Positions 21,306 to 33,007 of a stretch of DNA of 64,000 nucleotides are shown in pieces; positions within the stretch are counted from its first letter, which is position 1, and each line of letters begins with the position of its first letter. Both the position numbers and the translations under genes were made by a program. A model generated the notes under the pieces. That model did no database searches. It was given only the letters and a program-made list of their open reading frames with translations, and was not told the DNA's origin. The stretch lies in the NCBI GenBank assembly GCA_025529335.1, contig JAMYHX010000104.1, forward strand, positions 1-64,000, written 5' to 3'. This DNA is from Rhizopus sp. PT2906 (lineage: Eukaryota; Mucoromycota; Mucoromycetes; Mucorales; Rhizopodaceae).

Positions 21306-23374
21306 TATCATGATGAAGATGCATTTTCAGATGAAGGATGTACACTCGGTGAAGAAAGAAGGTCATGTACCGAATACTGAGTAACTGGATGTAAGATATC
21401 GGACATTGTAAGGCTTTGATCAGGGTTAATGTTATGTAAGGTCATCAGTGGTTCCTCCTGTTGCTGTTGCATTTGTTCCTGTTGATATGGATGTGTATCT
21501 ACATGCCTACTTGAATTGTGAATGAGCCCTTTTGTAATTTCAAAGTAATCAAGTGCTTACCTTTCCTCTTCTTCTTCATCACTACTTAGTGTTAGATCAA
21601 TAACATTCTGCCGTATCTTTTTCGCTGTATTTTGTCGTTGTAGTGGAAGCTCTGTATCAACTTCCCCATCCAGTCGTGGACGTTTATTTGTGTTATCATG
21701 ATTATTAGGAGGTATACTTGTATTGTTATCACTATCATCGTCTAGTAGCTCAACTACTGTTTCTTCTTTCTTTAGATGTTCTATTTCTTGTTCTGAGTCA
21801 TCCTCTTCGTCCATTGATGGGTGTTCATCAACGATTGTAATGTGTCCATTGGGCTCAACCCGCACGCTGTCGATATGTTTTGGTGTATTTTTCAATATTT
21901 CCATGAAATAACCATCCAAAACGAGATCTTCACAGTTTTCTATTCGTTTATAACAAACCGGACAAGACCACGTTGGTGTTTGTTCGTTCATGAGCAAAAA
22001 TGTATGTGCATCAAAGCATTGGAGGTGATTACAATGGGTTGATCGAATGGGTGTAACGATACGTGTGAACGCAAGCTAATTGCTATAAGTATACACACAC
22101 AAAATCAACAAGATATAAAGCGCTTACCGGGCATTTCATCGAAAGTGTCTGTGATTCCATAACGACATCGTCCTCTTCTTGTTTATCTTGTACTTGTAAT
22201 AAAATATTAGTGTGAGGTAATGACCATCTTTCTTGATCTTACTATCTTTTAACACTCTTTCTTTTGGTATCTCTCTTTGATTCATCCCTTCTAGTAAAGT
22301 TGATATAGGTGTTCTTTTTACCATATATATGCCCGCAATATACGCTGATTCTGAATTGATATAAACTAATTCTACATTATTCAAGGCATGTTTCTTTATC
22401 ATGACTGTCAAATCTGGCGGATTCACTGTCCCTGGTCTGTTTCTCAATCCTCTTAATGTCTACAAAAAGATACACAAAATCAATTTTCTGTGACGTTCAT
22501 GTAACCCAGTGTTTCAATCTATATCACCTACACTTCCTCCAATGATACTTCCATTGATTCGAAGTTCACAGATGCTTGGAAATTCTACTAGCAATTCTTT
22601 GCTAAATGATTCTGCAGAAAGATCACCGGCTTTTGCGCAAAAGAAGCGTATTTGATATTGTGGTCGGTTGTCTGCTTCATGAGAAAGAGCAAGTAGGTCG
22701 CGTTGCTCGGGAGTTAACGTAAATTGGAATAACTTGGCCTTGCGTTCTTGGGAAGCTATACAACAGGGGGGGATAATATCATGCAGCGTTTAATAGATAT
22801 GCCTTTATAATGTCATTTCCATATTTACCTGGTGCTAGCTTCAGTGTTGTCAATTTCATCATGGGTTCAAAAAATACGCTACACTTGAACCTCACTTGGT
22901 CATTGTCTTCAAATACTGGAATTGCAGGTGTTGAAATGGATGTAGGACGATAAATGGTTCGATGCTCTAATCTATGATGATTCAACATGATTGTGTCATT
23001 GATAAAACTCCATGATACTCTGTGCATATGTCAATTAGTAAACATATTGAAAAGCTCTTTTTTCCTTGCTTACTTTCTAGAAGCGTTGGCATTGACAATA
23101 TCTACAACAGCGGCTAATGCGTTCTTTTTATTGCCTGCTATCAAATTAACAATGTAATGTGCTAATCTAGCCACTACTTCGTCTTTTCTTCCGCTCAAAA
23201 TTAGTTTAGCTTGTCCATGTGTAGTAGCATTTATAGATCGCATGCAATCTGTCAACTCTTTCACTGTGGCATTTCGAAGATCGTTCTTGATTAACCTATA
23301 CTATATGATAATAAGCAAAATAAAACATAGTAGCAGAAAGCGGTTAGATAGCCAACCTGCTCATCAGTATCCAT
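21306..23374 (-). CDS. SIZ1: SIZ/PIAS-type SUMO E3 ligase
   Basis: This protein would promote SUMO transfer to nuclear targets. Eight exons (23357-23374, 23074-23300, 22829-23019, 22532-22755, 22243-22460, 22128-22192, 21561-22075, 21306-21506) encode 552 residues. The order is an N-terminal SAP-like helical region (RNATVKELTDCMRSINATTHG), a PINIT domain (around VRFKCSVFF and PPDLTVMIKKHAL), then the SP-RING THCNHLQCFDAHTFL...WSCPVCYKR. An acidic tail holds VIDLTLSSDEEEE, a textbook SUMO-interacting motif, followed by a Gln-rich exon. The first exon has six codons only (MDTDEQ). The fission yeast Pli1 and budding yeast Siz1 are the likely relatives; orthology between them was not resolved. 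Confidence 0.9.
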
Positions 23375-23846
23375 TGTGAGCTGAAAAAAGATACAGAAAC
23401 AAGTGATATAGAAAAAAAAAATGCTAAGCTTATTTCCAGTTATCTGTTTTTGCCATTACACCCACTGCACAACCCAACCGCACAGTCGGTGAATGCGGGG
23501 TTTTTTTGTTCAATCTGATTCGCCAATCAGGTTAAAAAGATGAAATGGGCCGCTGGTTGCTCTAGACAGCCAATGAATCAAAGAATTCAATTGATTCGTT
23601 TTGTTTGTAACAGCAATAAAAAAAGGCACACTCTGTTACCTCAAGCCCGCTACTTCCGCTGCTGAGAATAATTTATGGCAAGTCATTTTGCTGCATAATG
23701 TGGTAATAGAAGCTATTTTTACTCAAGAGAGAGAGAAAAAGAAAAACTAACAAACCAAACTAAACTATTGAAAAATATGAAATTCATTTTTCTCCGCTCT
23801 TTTTCATTGTTAACTTCTTTATACTTTTACAACTTTACCTAATTCA
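23375..23846. promoter_or_regulatory. Divergent promoter region between SIZ/PIAS and G-beta genes
   Basis: The 470 bases separate two divergently transcribed genes. No coding signal. CCAATCAG-type boxes occur (GCCAATCAGG near 23522 and AGCCAATGAATC near 23569), which could bind CCAAT factors; this is motif matching only. Confidence 0.4.
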
Positions 23847-25013
23847 ATGGACTCCATTACGGACAATGAGATTGCAGAAAGAATAATAACTGCCAGAAAA
23901 GACGCAGAATCGCTCAAAGAACGAATTCGACAAAAGAGAGATCACCTGTCTGATACAACATGTAAAGACTATTTTTTTGTTTTACTGCATACACTGACTG
24001 CATTCTTTACAAAGTGATCCAGGTTGCACAAAAAGTACAAAGTTTGCCACCCTTGGCAATGAAAGCACGGCGGATATTAAAGGGCCATTTGGCCAAAGTC
24101 TATGCCTTACAATGGGGATCAAATAAACAGAACGTTGTATCTGCTTCACAGGACGGCAAATTACTGATATGGAATGCATACTCTACGCACAAACTTTACT
24201 CTGTTTCTCTAAAATCCTCATGGGTCATGACGTGTGCTTACTCGCCCAGTGGGAAATTCGTTGCTTCGGGAGGATTGGACAATACGTGCTCCATTTACAA
24301 TTTGGAATCACCAATAAAGCCTATCAGGGAATTATCAGGACATACAGGATACTTGAGCTGTTGTCGATTTTTGAGCGATCATCAAATATTGACATCAAGC
24401 GGCGATACCAGCTGTATATTATGGGATATTGACCTTGGCAGCAAGCTACACGAATTCAGTGATCACACAGGTGATGTCATGAGGTAAAAAAAAAGATGCA
24501 AAAAAAAACAAAAAAAAAAAACAAAAATGCACAGAATAATAATATGTTGGCAGCCTTGCCGTATCACCCGACAATCCAACCATTTTTGTCTCAGGCGCCT
24601 GTGATGCTACTGCGAAAATATGGGATCTACGAACCCAAAAGTGCGTTCAATCCTTTAGCGGGCATGAGTCTGATATCAACGCGGTCCAGTTCTTTCCTAG
24701 TGGTAGTGCTATAGGCACAGGATCTGACGATGCTAGCTGTCGTCTATTTGATCTTCGAGCGGATAGAGAGCTAAACATATTTACGCATGAGCAAGTGTTT
24801 AGCGGGGTGACATCTGTCGCTTTCTCCATTTCAGGTAGAGTGCTCTTTGGGGGCTATGATGATTACCATTGCTATGCGTGGGATATTCTAAAAGGTGAAC
24901 GAGTGAGTGCACTTGATGCACACAATAATCGGGTGTCTTGCTTAGATATTGCGCCCGACGGTATGTCTCTCTGCACAGGCAGCTGGGATAATTTATTAAA
25001 AGTATGGGCTTAG
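23847..25013 (+). CDS. GPB1: Heterotrimeric G-protein beta subunit
   Basis: The G-beta subunit couples seven-helix receptors to downstream signalling with G-alpha and G-gamma. Three exons (23847-23961, 24015-24483, 24554-25013) encode 347 residues. An N-terminal coiled coil (AERIITARKDAESLKERIRQ) is followed by seven WD40 blades: GHLAKVYALQWG, SASQDGKLLIWNAYST, SWVMTCAYSPSGKFVASGGLDNTCSIY in part, SSGDTSCILWD, SGACDATAKIWD, TGSDDASCRLFDLR and TGSWDNLLKVWA at the end. The final KVWA is diagnostic of G-beta. The first acceptor is TTACAAAG. Mucorales often carry several G-beta paralogues, so the symbol is generic. Confidence 0.93.
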
Positions 25014-25129
25014 TTATTTATTTGAATATAACTAGAAGACTAATGAATAAAAAATAACGTATTTTCATTTTATACTTACCGAGACATTAAGGAATTCACT
25101 GCCATTATGGACAGCGCATTAAATCTAGG

Positions 25130-25700
25130 AGCACCGTTAGTCTTTGCGGGTCTTCTGAAGGGGGAGCAGGGCTTTCATTGCCATGTCATATATATTTAAT
25201 GCACTATTCACATCACGATTTCACACCGTACCACAAGATTCACACTTGGGGACAGAGTGTACACTTCGCTTTGATCTAGTAATGGAGATATTATTTAATT
25301 GATTGGTTTTGCGCTTGTTACAGATCTGACTTGTTCATTGCTTGTCGACATAAACAAATTCGGTCCCCTTGTTGGACTGTTTTGGTTTTTAGCGCCAACT
25401 GTACTTGATGTGCCATATTTCTTGCTTGTTGTCAAATAATCTTTTAGCAGTTTCTTGATTTCCTTTTTGCTTGTTGTTATATGCCTTGAACTTTAACTTT
25501 TGAGGCTTATTTCATGCAAAGATTTGTTAAAATACGCACCATGTAAGAGAGCGACATACCAATTATCTTGACAGTAATAATTGTGGATTCTTTGATAGTC
25601 TTGCAGGTGTCTAGAGGCAGCTAGTAAGAATGAGATCAACCTTGCAATGTTTAAAACAGGCAATTCGCTAATGCACTCAAACTCTTCAGGTTCAAGTAAA
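25130..25700 (-). pseudogene. Decayed Fanzor/TnpB-like RNA-guided nuclease gene
   Basis: The minus strand holds one nearly continuous frame of about 200 codons with three in-frame stops and one frameshift. Its end reads VYVDKQ, stop, TSQICNK, then a spacer, then KCESCGTV, stop, NRDVNSALNIYDMAMKAL. This is the C-terminal pattern of OrfB/TnpB and eukaryotic Fanzor: the DE(F/Y)xTS motif, a split zinc ribbon and CG..W.RDxNAAxNI. The stop after CGTV (TGA) replaces the expected Trp, the stop before TS (TGA) replaces an aromatic or Arg residue, and one ribbon Cys is now Arg. Upstream come blocks such as LRFK-like KLKFKAYNNKQK and ISFLLAASRHLQDYQ. The copy is clearly inactive. It lies 280 bp downstream of a Helitron remnant in the same direction. 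Confidence 0.7.
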
Positions 25701-25980
25701 GAAAAAAGAAAAAAGGAAAGTAGCTGCAGTTAGCCCTGTCATGTTAAATTAATGATCGACAACTTGTTTTTTATAGTAAAACGCTTCTCGAATGAAAAAT
25801 CACTCTATTTTAGACACATTGCATATCTTGTTGCGATTCTCAATGTATTTTTCTTTATAAAAGTAATAGATAAGAATACTAAAATGACACAAGATTTCCA
25901 TGGATCATCATCATAATACTCAGGAACAGTGGTCGAAGAAGTAAGGGCAAGAAGAAAAAGGAGAAATTCAAACTTTAATG

Positions 25981-26575
25981 TCAGCCATGCGTCCTATGAG
26001 GAAAAAGAAGTATATAGTGAGTTGGCATATATGCAGCATGTGTCTGGCTCAATGTAAGAACAATGTCATGGAAGCATCTTTCACTATACTCAATAGGAGT
26101 AACTGCGGCAAATTCTTCCATAGTTGGCAAGCTGTAAATACATCCATCGCCTCCTTCAGCTAGTTTTATTCTTATGGAAAGGTTAACGATGAAGTAGGGT
26201 GAGCCGCTTCTAGCAGAGTCATCGCTATTAGATCTATCCTCACTGTTGGTGTTAGAGCTCTCATGACTGCTCAATACCTCATACTTATGACAGTAAATTC
26301 TTGCAAAAGAGATTACAATGGGACATTCAAAGCTGAAAGGCTTCTTATCTCCTAGTCCAGAACTTCATTTCCTTTCTGAGCAGCATACGAAGGATAACAG
26401 ATGTACAACTGAGCATACTAAGGTGCGTTGTCCTCAGCTGGAAGCATAAGCTCTTGGCGGTGAAAAAGGATGCTGTGGATCTGGAATGCATCTAGTGCAC
26501 CTCTGCTGTTGTTGTTACCGGTGTGATCAATCAAGCTAGGATAGTCTCATTTTGGCTGGTAAAACGCCTGTTGAT
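25981..26575 (-). mobile_element. Decayed Helitron, N-terminal helicase-like region
   Basis: Minus-strand blocks follow the order of the Helitron_like_N domain. First FQIHSILFHRQELMLPAEDN and, after a stop, YAQLYICYPSYAAQKGNEVL; then an acidic spacer (SSNTNSEDRSNSDDS); then MEEFAAVTPIEYSERCFHDI followed by VLTLSQTHAAYMPTHYILLF. In intact Helitrons these are the YAQLYIYDP block and the RDIVL...HxAYDPLQYPLLFP block. At least two stops are present and the Rep and helicase domains are missing, so this is a truncated fossil. The Fanzor-like pseudogene follows in the same orientation. Confidence 0.65.
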
Positions 26576-26980
26576 TGTTTTTGATTAACTGGATTTAGCC
26601 TACAAAGGCGCAAGTAACCTGTTTTGTTACATAAAGAACAATGAACAATACTCGATCCACTCATTGTTTAATTTGAATCAACCTTACAATGGCATTATGA
26701 TAATGTTTGAAGAAAAACAATGAACTTTTTCATACTGATAATAGATTTGACAAAACTGTTGTAGAGAAAGAGGAAACATGTAATAAGGGAACGCCGACTT
26801 TTTATGTCTGTTTTTTACGATTTGTACGATTTTAATATGATGGTTTTCATTATAAAATGTGTGATATGTATTTTTACGTTTATATATATATAGAAGCGCA
26901 ATAAAAGAGGAAAAAACAACCGACCAGCGTGTGTGTGTGTATATATATGTATATGTGTATTTATATGTGTTTGTGTCGTT
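26576..26980. other. Spacer with short GT/AT repeats
   Basis: No gene. ATATATATATA near 26882 and GTGTGTGTGTATATATAT near 26930 are microsatellites next to the SGF29 3' end. Confidence 0.5.
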
Positions 26981-28163
26981 TTATAATGTCTTTGGCATTT
27001 CAAGAACATGCTCGGGCGCAACTTGCTTTACTTCATCATTATCATCTTCAAACTGTACTTTATAATTCTTTATATCCTTATTCTATTATATTGATCGTTA
27101 TACGTTTGTCCTCTTATAATCACAAATATTCTTACCTTGCTCGGAGGTGAGATTACCACGGCTCGGTAAAAGCAAGTTGTACTAGGATACAAAGCCAAGA
27201 CTTCTTGATGAGCAGGTATTTCAGGTGCCATTTCAGCCTCTTTTGGCGTAGGAACAGGAATGACATACTTGGGAGAGAGCATATAGTGTCTAGATTGATA
27301 TAATTAACAACCTATTTTTACTACAAGAACTATAAATATAAATATAGTTTACTGTTTGCCACCATATTCATCTTGATCGACATCTTCCACTTGATACTTA
27401 TTTCTGTCAGGATAATATTGTATGACTACAGCCAGGATCCATTCATCATTCTTGTCTGGTTGTTTAGCAGCAACCTAGAGAAGTAAATCGTTGTTATAGT
27501 AACCACAATAAACTAATAATTAAGGATTGTTTTACAGTTGTTCCTTTTGTGAAAATAGCATGTGCACTTCCATTAAATCTATAAATAAAAAGATAAGTTG
27601 ATATAAAAGGCAATCCATATCGAAGTGTATTACCTGGAATCTGCACCTTCCGTCTTTCGTTTTTTTCTTTTTTGATCTGATTAAGAAAAGAGAAATGAGA
27701 TTAAATTGTTACTTTTGTGTAATGAGGGAAAGTCAAGAAGTGTAGTGATAATAAACCTTGTTCACTTGTATCTTTTAATGCAATCAAGACTGTTAACTTT
27801 TCAATGATATCCCGGACTAATCTTGTAAAGTGTTAAAAGCTTGCTTGTGTTAATATTCAATCCGCAACTTACTTTGATTCATGATTGGACAGTTCAATAC
27901 CTCGCTTATAACTTTCTTTTAACTTCTGATGAATTGCACTAGAAATTCCTTTTATATAACAATTAAAAACAAGTGGCAGAATATCTTGATAAAGTAATAC
28001 CTTTTTCAAGCGAATAATGGAATTTATTTATAGTATTTATAACAACCTCTTCATCCTTTTGAAGTCCTTCTAATTTTGCTAAAGAGTAGCATATCTGTTT
28101 CCACAGGTTAACCTCTTCATTCATGTCTTCATGTAAACGAGATGAACGTGATTTACGGTCCAT
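26981..28163 (-). CDS. SGF29: SAGA complex subunit Sgf29 (tandem Tudor)
   Basis: Sgf29 is the SAGA/ADA subunit whose tandem Tudor domain binds H3K4me2/3. Eight small exons (28001-28163, 27873-27948, 27757-27821, 27634-27676, 27536-27578, 27353-27474, 27136-27289, 26981-27067) encode 250 residues. The N-terminal half is helical. After a basic KRKKRKTEG stretch come the Tudor segments: VAAKQPDKNDEWILAVVIQY, YQVEDVDQDEYG, HQEVLALYPSTTCFYRAVVI and YKVQFEDDNDEVKQV, ending APEHVLEMPKTL. The aromatic and acidic ligand residues of the family are visible. Two acceptors end in AAAG. MDRKSRSS at 28163 was preferred to the ATG nine codons upstream because family members start near here. Confidence 0.88.
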
Positions 28164-28534
28164 GGTTGAAAAGAAGAGTAAATTTTTCAATTCAAATTCC
28201 GACTAGTGTACCAGGAAAAAAAAGAGTTTATTGTTTAAGCAAATTAGGAAAATCATTGGTACAGCAAACTGTACAAGTTTTTCCCGATCACACACATAAA
28301 TCCTTTCCTCTCCATTTCACTCCCCCCATTGTCTCTCCTTTAAGGTTGATATGGTAACACATCGTTTAACTCCCCCAATCTCCTTTTTATGTAACCATAC
28401 TCCTATTATTAGTAAACAGCTTGTTCTCCGCACAATGAACGTGTTTATTTAAACAGGGCAATCCGCTTTACTCTTTCTTTTCTTTCCATCCCTTTTTTCT
28501 TTTTCCTTCCTTTCTCTCTTTCTTTTTTTTTGTT
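28164..28534. promoter_or_regulatory. Divergent promoter region between SGF29 and CotH
   Basis: About 370 bases between divergent starts. A strong T/C-rich tract (28470-28530) precedes the CotH start codon. No coding signal; the plus-strand frame at 28142-28357 overlaps SGF29 antisense and was rejected. Confidence 0.5.
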
Positions 28535-30458
28535 ATGAAATTATCACTTGCTATTATATCTAGTGCATTATTAGTAGCAGTACATGCTGCCAACATTCAA
28601 TTTAATGTCATTGCTCCCAGCGCAACTGATGTAAAAGTATCAGTCAATGGTCAACAAGTTGCCTTGAAAGCATCTAATCCAAGCGTACCTTATTTCACTG
28701 GTACTGCTGAAACAGGATCAGCTACTACTTACAAGGTACACACACATAACATGATAAAGAATGACGTTAGATTGACAAATTGTTATATTTTAGTACGTCG
28801 TAGGTGGAACAGAAGAAAGTTTTGATCGTTCATTGAAAGGAATTACCAACTCAACATATAATGATTTTATCAATCGCCCTGTCACTTACGCAAATCTTCC
28901 TCAATTACCTTGGCCAATTGAGAACAATGTAAGCTAAATTTAGCTTTTTTTTTTTTCTCAGCTGATTTTCTCTTTTTGGTAGCCTCAATGGACTCGTAAA
29001 GGACCAAAGCCTGAAATTTTCGATGACAACTATATTCCCACCGTATTCTTCCAAGGCGATGATACTCAAGTAACCAATTTGGTCAAGAATGTTCCTGCTG
29101 ACAGAGTATCGGGCACCTTGACCTTCATTGGCGCCAACTATGTTCACACTTTCCAAAACGTATCATTTGGTATTCACGGTGCTGGCAAGAAGCACAACAA
29201 TGCCAAACAATCATGGAACTGGCGATTGTCTGGATCTGACTCTATGGGCAACCGTAACTTCTTCAAGCTTCGTCATATGGAAGAAGATCCTACTCAACTC
29301 CGTGAACGTCTTTATGCTGACGTCTTGCATGCCATGGGTACCTATGCCAACGAAGCAACCATGGTTCGTTTGTTCATCAACGGACAAGGCTTTGGTACTT
29401 TCAACATGTTGGATGATATCACCGACTTTTCCTTCATCAATGCCATGTTCTACGCTGGTAAGCCTCCAGCCACGCTCGGACCTTTGTTTGATGGTGCCTC
29501 TGGTGCTGACTTCCAATACCATCCTGGCAATCTCGATGGCTATGCTTCTTGGGTTGCCAACAAGAACAACCCCAACGGTGAAGCCTACGAAGCACTCGAC
29601 CCTCTCTGCAAGGCCTGGAACGAAACCAACTATTCAGACAACAATGCCATTGCCAATTTTGAAAAGATGTTTGATGTCGACCACTTCCTTCGCTTTATGG
29701 TCATGGAATACTTGGCCGGTCACTGGGATGGCTACTGGATGGGTCAAACCAACGACGGTGCTTACCGTGACCCTACCGATAACAACAAGTGGTACTTTAT
29801 CGATCAAGACTTTGATGGTACCTTTGGTGTCAATTTGGCTGTCCCTGAAGGCAACAACTTCATCTCTGTCTCATACAAAGAATTCCCCAACCGTTACCCT
29901 GCCGCTGTTATGATCAACGGCCTCTTGAAGAACCCTGATAAGCAAGCTCTCTTTGAGAAATACTTGAAGGATACCGTCAGTGTCTTGTTTAACAATGTTA
30001 CCTTGACCAACCGTGTCTTGGCTCTTCACGATTTCCTCTTACCTGATCTTCAATGGGATCGCTCGATCGTCCAACAATCTCCCGGTATCAACTTTGGCTG
30101 GACTTTTGATCAAGTAACTCAAAACTTATGGCAAGGCGTCTCTGCTCCCAATGCTAATGGAGGTGGTGCTGCCTGGGGTTTGGTTGAATGGATCGCCGCT
30201 CGATCTCAAGCCATGGCCAAGGAATTCAATATCTCAATCACCACAACACCCGTTGGTCCTCCTACCAACTCTTCTACCACCAGCCCAGCCACTGGCAATA
30301 ACAACAACACTACTTCAAGCAGTAAGCCTATTTCTAGCAGCAACTCGTCTACTACCAACAAGGATGCCTCTGCTCAAAGTGCCTCAAGTGCTACCCGTCC
30401 TGCTGCGTCGGTCGCTTTTGTTGCTATCTCCGCCTTGGCTGCAGCTGTTGTATTCTAA
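28535..30458 (+). CDS. COTH: CotH-family surface protein, GPI-anchored
   Basis: Three exons (28535-28735, 28794-28928, 28983-30458) encode 603 residues. A signal peptide (MKLSLAIISSALLVAVHAA) opens the protein. The CotH kinase-like region follows, with RNFFKLRHMEEDPTQLRERL, the MGQTNDGAYRDP motif that marks Mucorales CotH proteins, and WYFIDQDFDGTFG with the acidic residues of the kinase-like site. The C terminus is Ser/Thr/Asn-rich (residues about 500-580) and ends in a hydrophobic tail (ASVAFVAISALAAAVVF), the pattern of GPI anchoring. CotH paralogues in Mucorales act at the cell or spore surface; some bind host receptors such as GRP78, while bacterial CotH phosphorylates spore-coat proteins. 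Which role this copy has cannot be told from sequence alone. Confidence 0.93.
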
Positions 30459-31168
30459 ATTTACTATAATAATAATTTGAAAACTTTTTTTTGCTATTTT
30501 GAAAATATATCAACTACCTCACGCGATCTCGCACATATCTCACGCACAATCACACTACCTCACGCTTACTACTTTATATATCCTTGATTCTATTTTTATA
30601 AAAAATAATGTGTAATAATAGTAAACAATCTACTTTTTTTTTGTTGTTCTTTTTATTCTCAGGGCGGTGTGTCAATCTCTTAATTACCCTATCAGATTTG
30701 CAACACAACAAGAATCATTGGTTGCGTTACAGATATAAGAACTATTCTATACAAAAGGGAACAATTTAATTTTTGTCTCTCTCTCTGTTTTCATATTTAT
30801 ACGTAAAAACACTAATATAAGATCGACCTCTGTTACTGCATTGTCTTCTCTCTTTTTTCTACAGCAAAAAAAAAAAAAAACAAGTTAAAGAAACGGACAT
30901 AGAAAGAAGTGATCTATTTCTTAAAGAGGAATAGCTGCATCAAAACTATTTGCTATCATTGGTCCTCTATAAAAAGTGATCTTGTTTCCCATGAAACGGA
31001 AAATAAGAGAGGTGATCGACACGCGCCCGTCCGCGCATATTTTTCCCTCTCTGTCTCTCCCGAAATGGATCATTTTGTCAATAACAACTTTGCAGAAAAG
31101 ATAGAATGTTACTCAATGGCACGAGATTGTTGAACTAAAAATTACACAAAATATATGTATTTATATTG
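30459..31168. other. Spacer between CotH and NECAP
   Basis: No supported gene. CTCACGC-type heptamers repeat at about 30518-30565 (CTCACGCGAT, CTCACGCACA, CTCACGCTTA). The plus-strand frame at 30909-31133 has no family resemblance and was rejected. Confidence 0.45.
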
Positions 31169-32079
31169 TTAAAAAAAGGGTCTCTGTTGTTGTTGTTGTT
31201 GTTGTTGTTGCTTTACTTGAGAAGCAGAAGGAGGAGGAGGCAATAAAGGAACAATGCCATCATTGTTATTTGTGGCAGGACGAGGCTTTGATCTTTTGAC
31301 GCCTAGATTACCGATGGTAATATTGATCGTCTGACCTTCCTTTAGTCCGTAATCCTTTTTGGGTGTTGTATCCACTGTTCGTTCAGCCGCTTCTTTTTCA
31401 GCCCTTAATTGCCTAATAGAAAATAGAATAAATATTGATTTCAGAAAAAGACATCATAACACTTACTTTACAAAATCTTGTAACGTCACGTTGAAATCAA
31501 AGGCATCTGATCTTTCTTGGAAACCCATGCCGATAAAGGCATGTCGACCTATTTTTATATATAAGCCTTTACCCCTCCTTTTTTGTCCCCCTCCTTTTTA
31601 ATAAAAACCTTCATTTTCAATCTTGAGAACAAAGTAACGACTAGAGTCTAATACAGCTTCAACAGAATTTGAATGGATCTCATAGGGGCACATGGCAAAT
31701 AGTTCACCTTTAATAAATAATTAAAATAGTTGTCCCCCTTTTTTCTTAAAAGTCATTACCACTACTGCTGTCTTCTAACCTAATCTCACACTTTCTACCT
31801 TTACTCACAACTCTCAATCGACCCTTCCATAAAAATGACGTAGCCAAATCTCCCCATTCGGCAGCTCTAAATTGGATATCAGTATTTCCCTCTTTTCTTT
31901 TTGTTTTCTTATTACCTATATCCTCTTGCTGCTGTTCTTGGAGGAATCTTGTAAACTAACCATGTGACTCATTTAACATTTTCTATTTCTTTCTCTTTTT
32001 TTTTGGTTAAAATATTTTTCTACTTGTTACCAAAACATTCACGAATGATCAACAAGACACTTTCATATTCTTCCTCCAT
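31169..32079 (-). CDS. NECAP-like adaptin-ear-binding coat protein
   Basis: NECAP proteins bind the AP-2 and AP-1 adaptors in clathrin-mediated endocytosis. Six exons (32031-32079, 31916-31955, 31760-31866, 31609-31707, 31467-31548, 31169-31412) encode 206 residues, so the gene is invisible as one frame. The PH-like PHear domain reads VYKIPPRTAARGYRAAEWGD, WKGRLRVVSKGRKCEIRLED, SSRYFVLKIENEGRHAFIGM and GFQERSDAFDFNVTLQDFVK. The tail carries KPRPATNNND, a proline stretch and about nine glutamines. It ends QRPFF, which could be an adaptor-ear peptide although the classical WxxF is absent. The acceptor at 31708 is TTAAAG. Confidence 0.88.
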
Positions 32080-32136
32080 TTTATATAATTGTGTGCAGAA
32101 TAAATAAAGAAAGAGAGAAAAATAAAAATAGGAGTT

Positions 32137-32820
32137 TTAATCAAATAATTCTTTATATGACATCTCTTTCTTTTGAGACTGATATCGAGTCAGGACAATA
32201 CTCGTCTGACAGTACTCTTGGGTGATCTTTCCATAGTATCCACCTTTTCTCAAGAGAGAATGAATAGCTTCTTCCTTTGTCCACTTTTGTTCGACCATGA
32301 CTTCAGGTAGATAAGTGGCTGTATCCTTTTCTCCATTGACTTGAGTAAATTCTATCCAGATACCATGAACACCAATCTCCCAATCAAGATAATCCTCGGC
32401 CGTTTCAAAATTAACCAGTAAAGAGACAGCACAGGAAAGTCTAGGGATTTCTGCTAATCTAATGGGAGGGAATCTAGAGTCCTTTAAGGCACTAGGAAAA
32501 TGTCAGTTTATTTTATGCTGTGTATATATGCCATTGACTTACCTTATCAATGCATATTTTAAAAGTCCATTGTGCAACTTTTGAGCATTAAAGTTACCAA
32601 TACAACCTCTTAGTCTCTGTTCTCCGTGGGATTGAATATGCCAAGTGACAAATAATGGGCTAAAATATATATAAGAATGATAAACTATTAAAGTAAATGA
32701 TCCTTACTATGCGTCATTTGGGAAATCGGGTTTTGGATAGGGCTTTTCTTTCAAATGAGCCATCAAGGCTTCAAAGCAAAACCTGACATGCTTCTCACTG
32801 ACAACAACAGCACTTGACAT
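32137..32820 (-). CDS. AMMECR1: AMMECR1-family protein
   Basis: Three exons (32708-32820, 32543-32659, 32137-32491) encode 194 residues. The signature LRGCIGNFNAQKLHNGL, preceded by PLFVTWHIQSHGEQR, identifies the AMMECR1 family. Further landmarks are ALKDSRFPPIRLAEIPRLSC, DLDWEIGVHGI-like DYLDWEIGVHGIWIEF and TATYLPEVMVEQKWTKEEAI. The family occurs in archaea and eukaryotes; the exact biochemical role is not established. The protein is of normal length and lacks an extra N-terminal region, as in most fungal members. It lies between NECAP and the BSD-domain gene with spacers under 200 bp. Confidence 0.92.
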
Positions 32821-33007
32821 TCGTTTATAAAAATTAAAAATAGAAAGAAAAAAGAAAAAACGAGAAAAAAAAGCCCTGACAAAATAAAATAAACCTATGA
32901 CAGTAGGATGTTTTCAAGTCTTTTTGTTTGTAACTGGATAAATTTATTAAAACGCCGCTGCGTAGCGTTGCCTTGATATGCACGAATAACAATAAGGATA
33001 GCAATGC

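Noticed and set aside
29128..29913. Plus-strand frame of 261 codons inside the CotH gene
   Set aside because: It is a frame-shifted shadow of the CotH coding sequence with no family resemblance.
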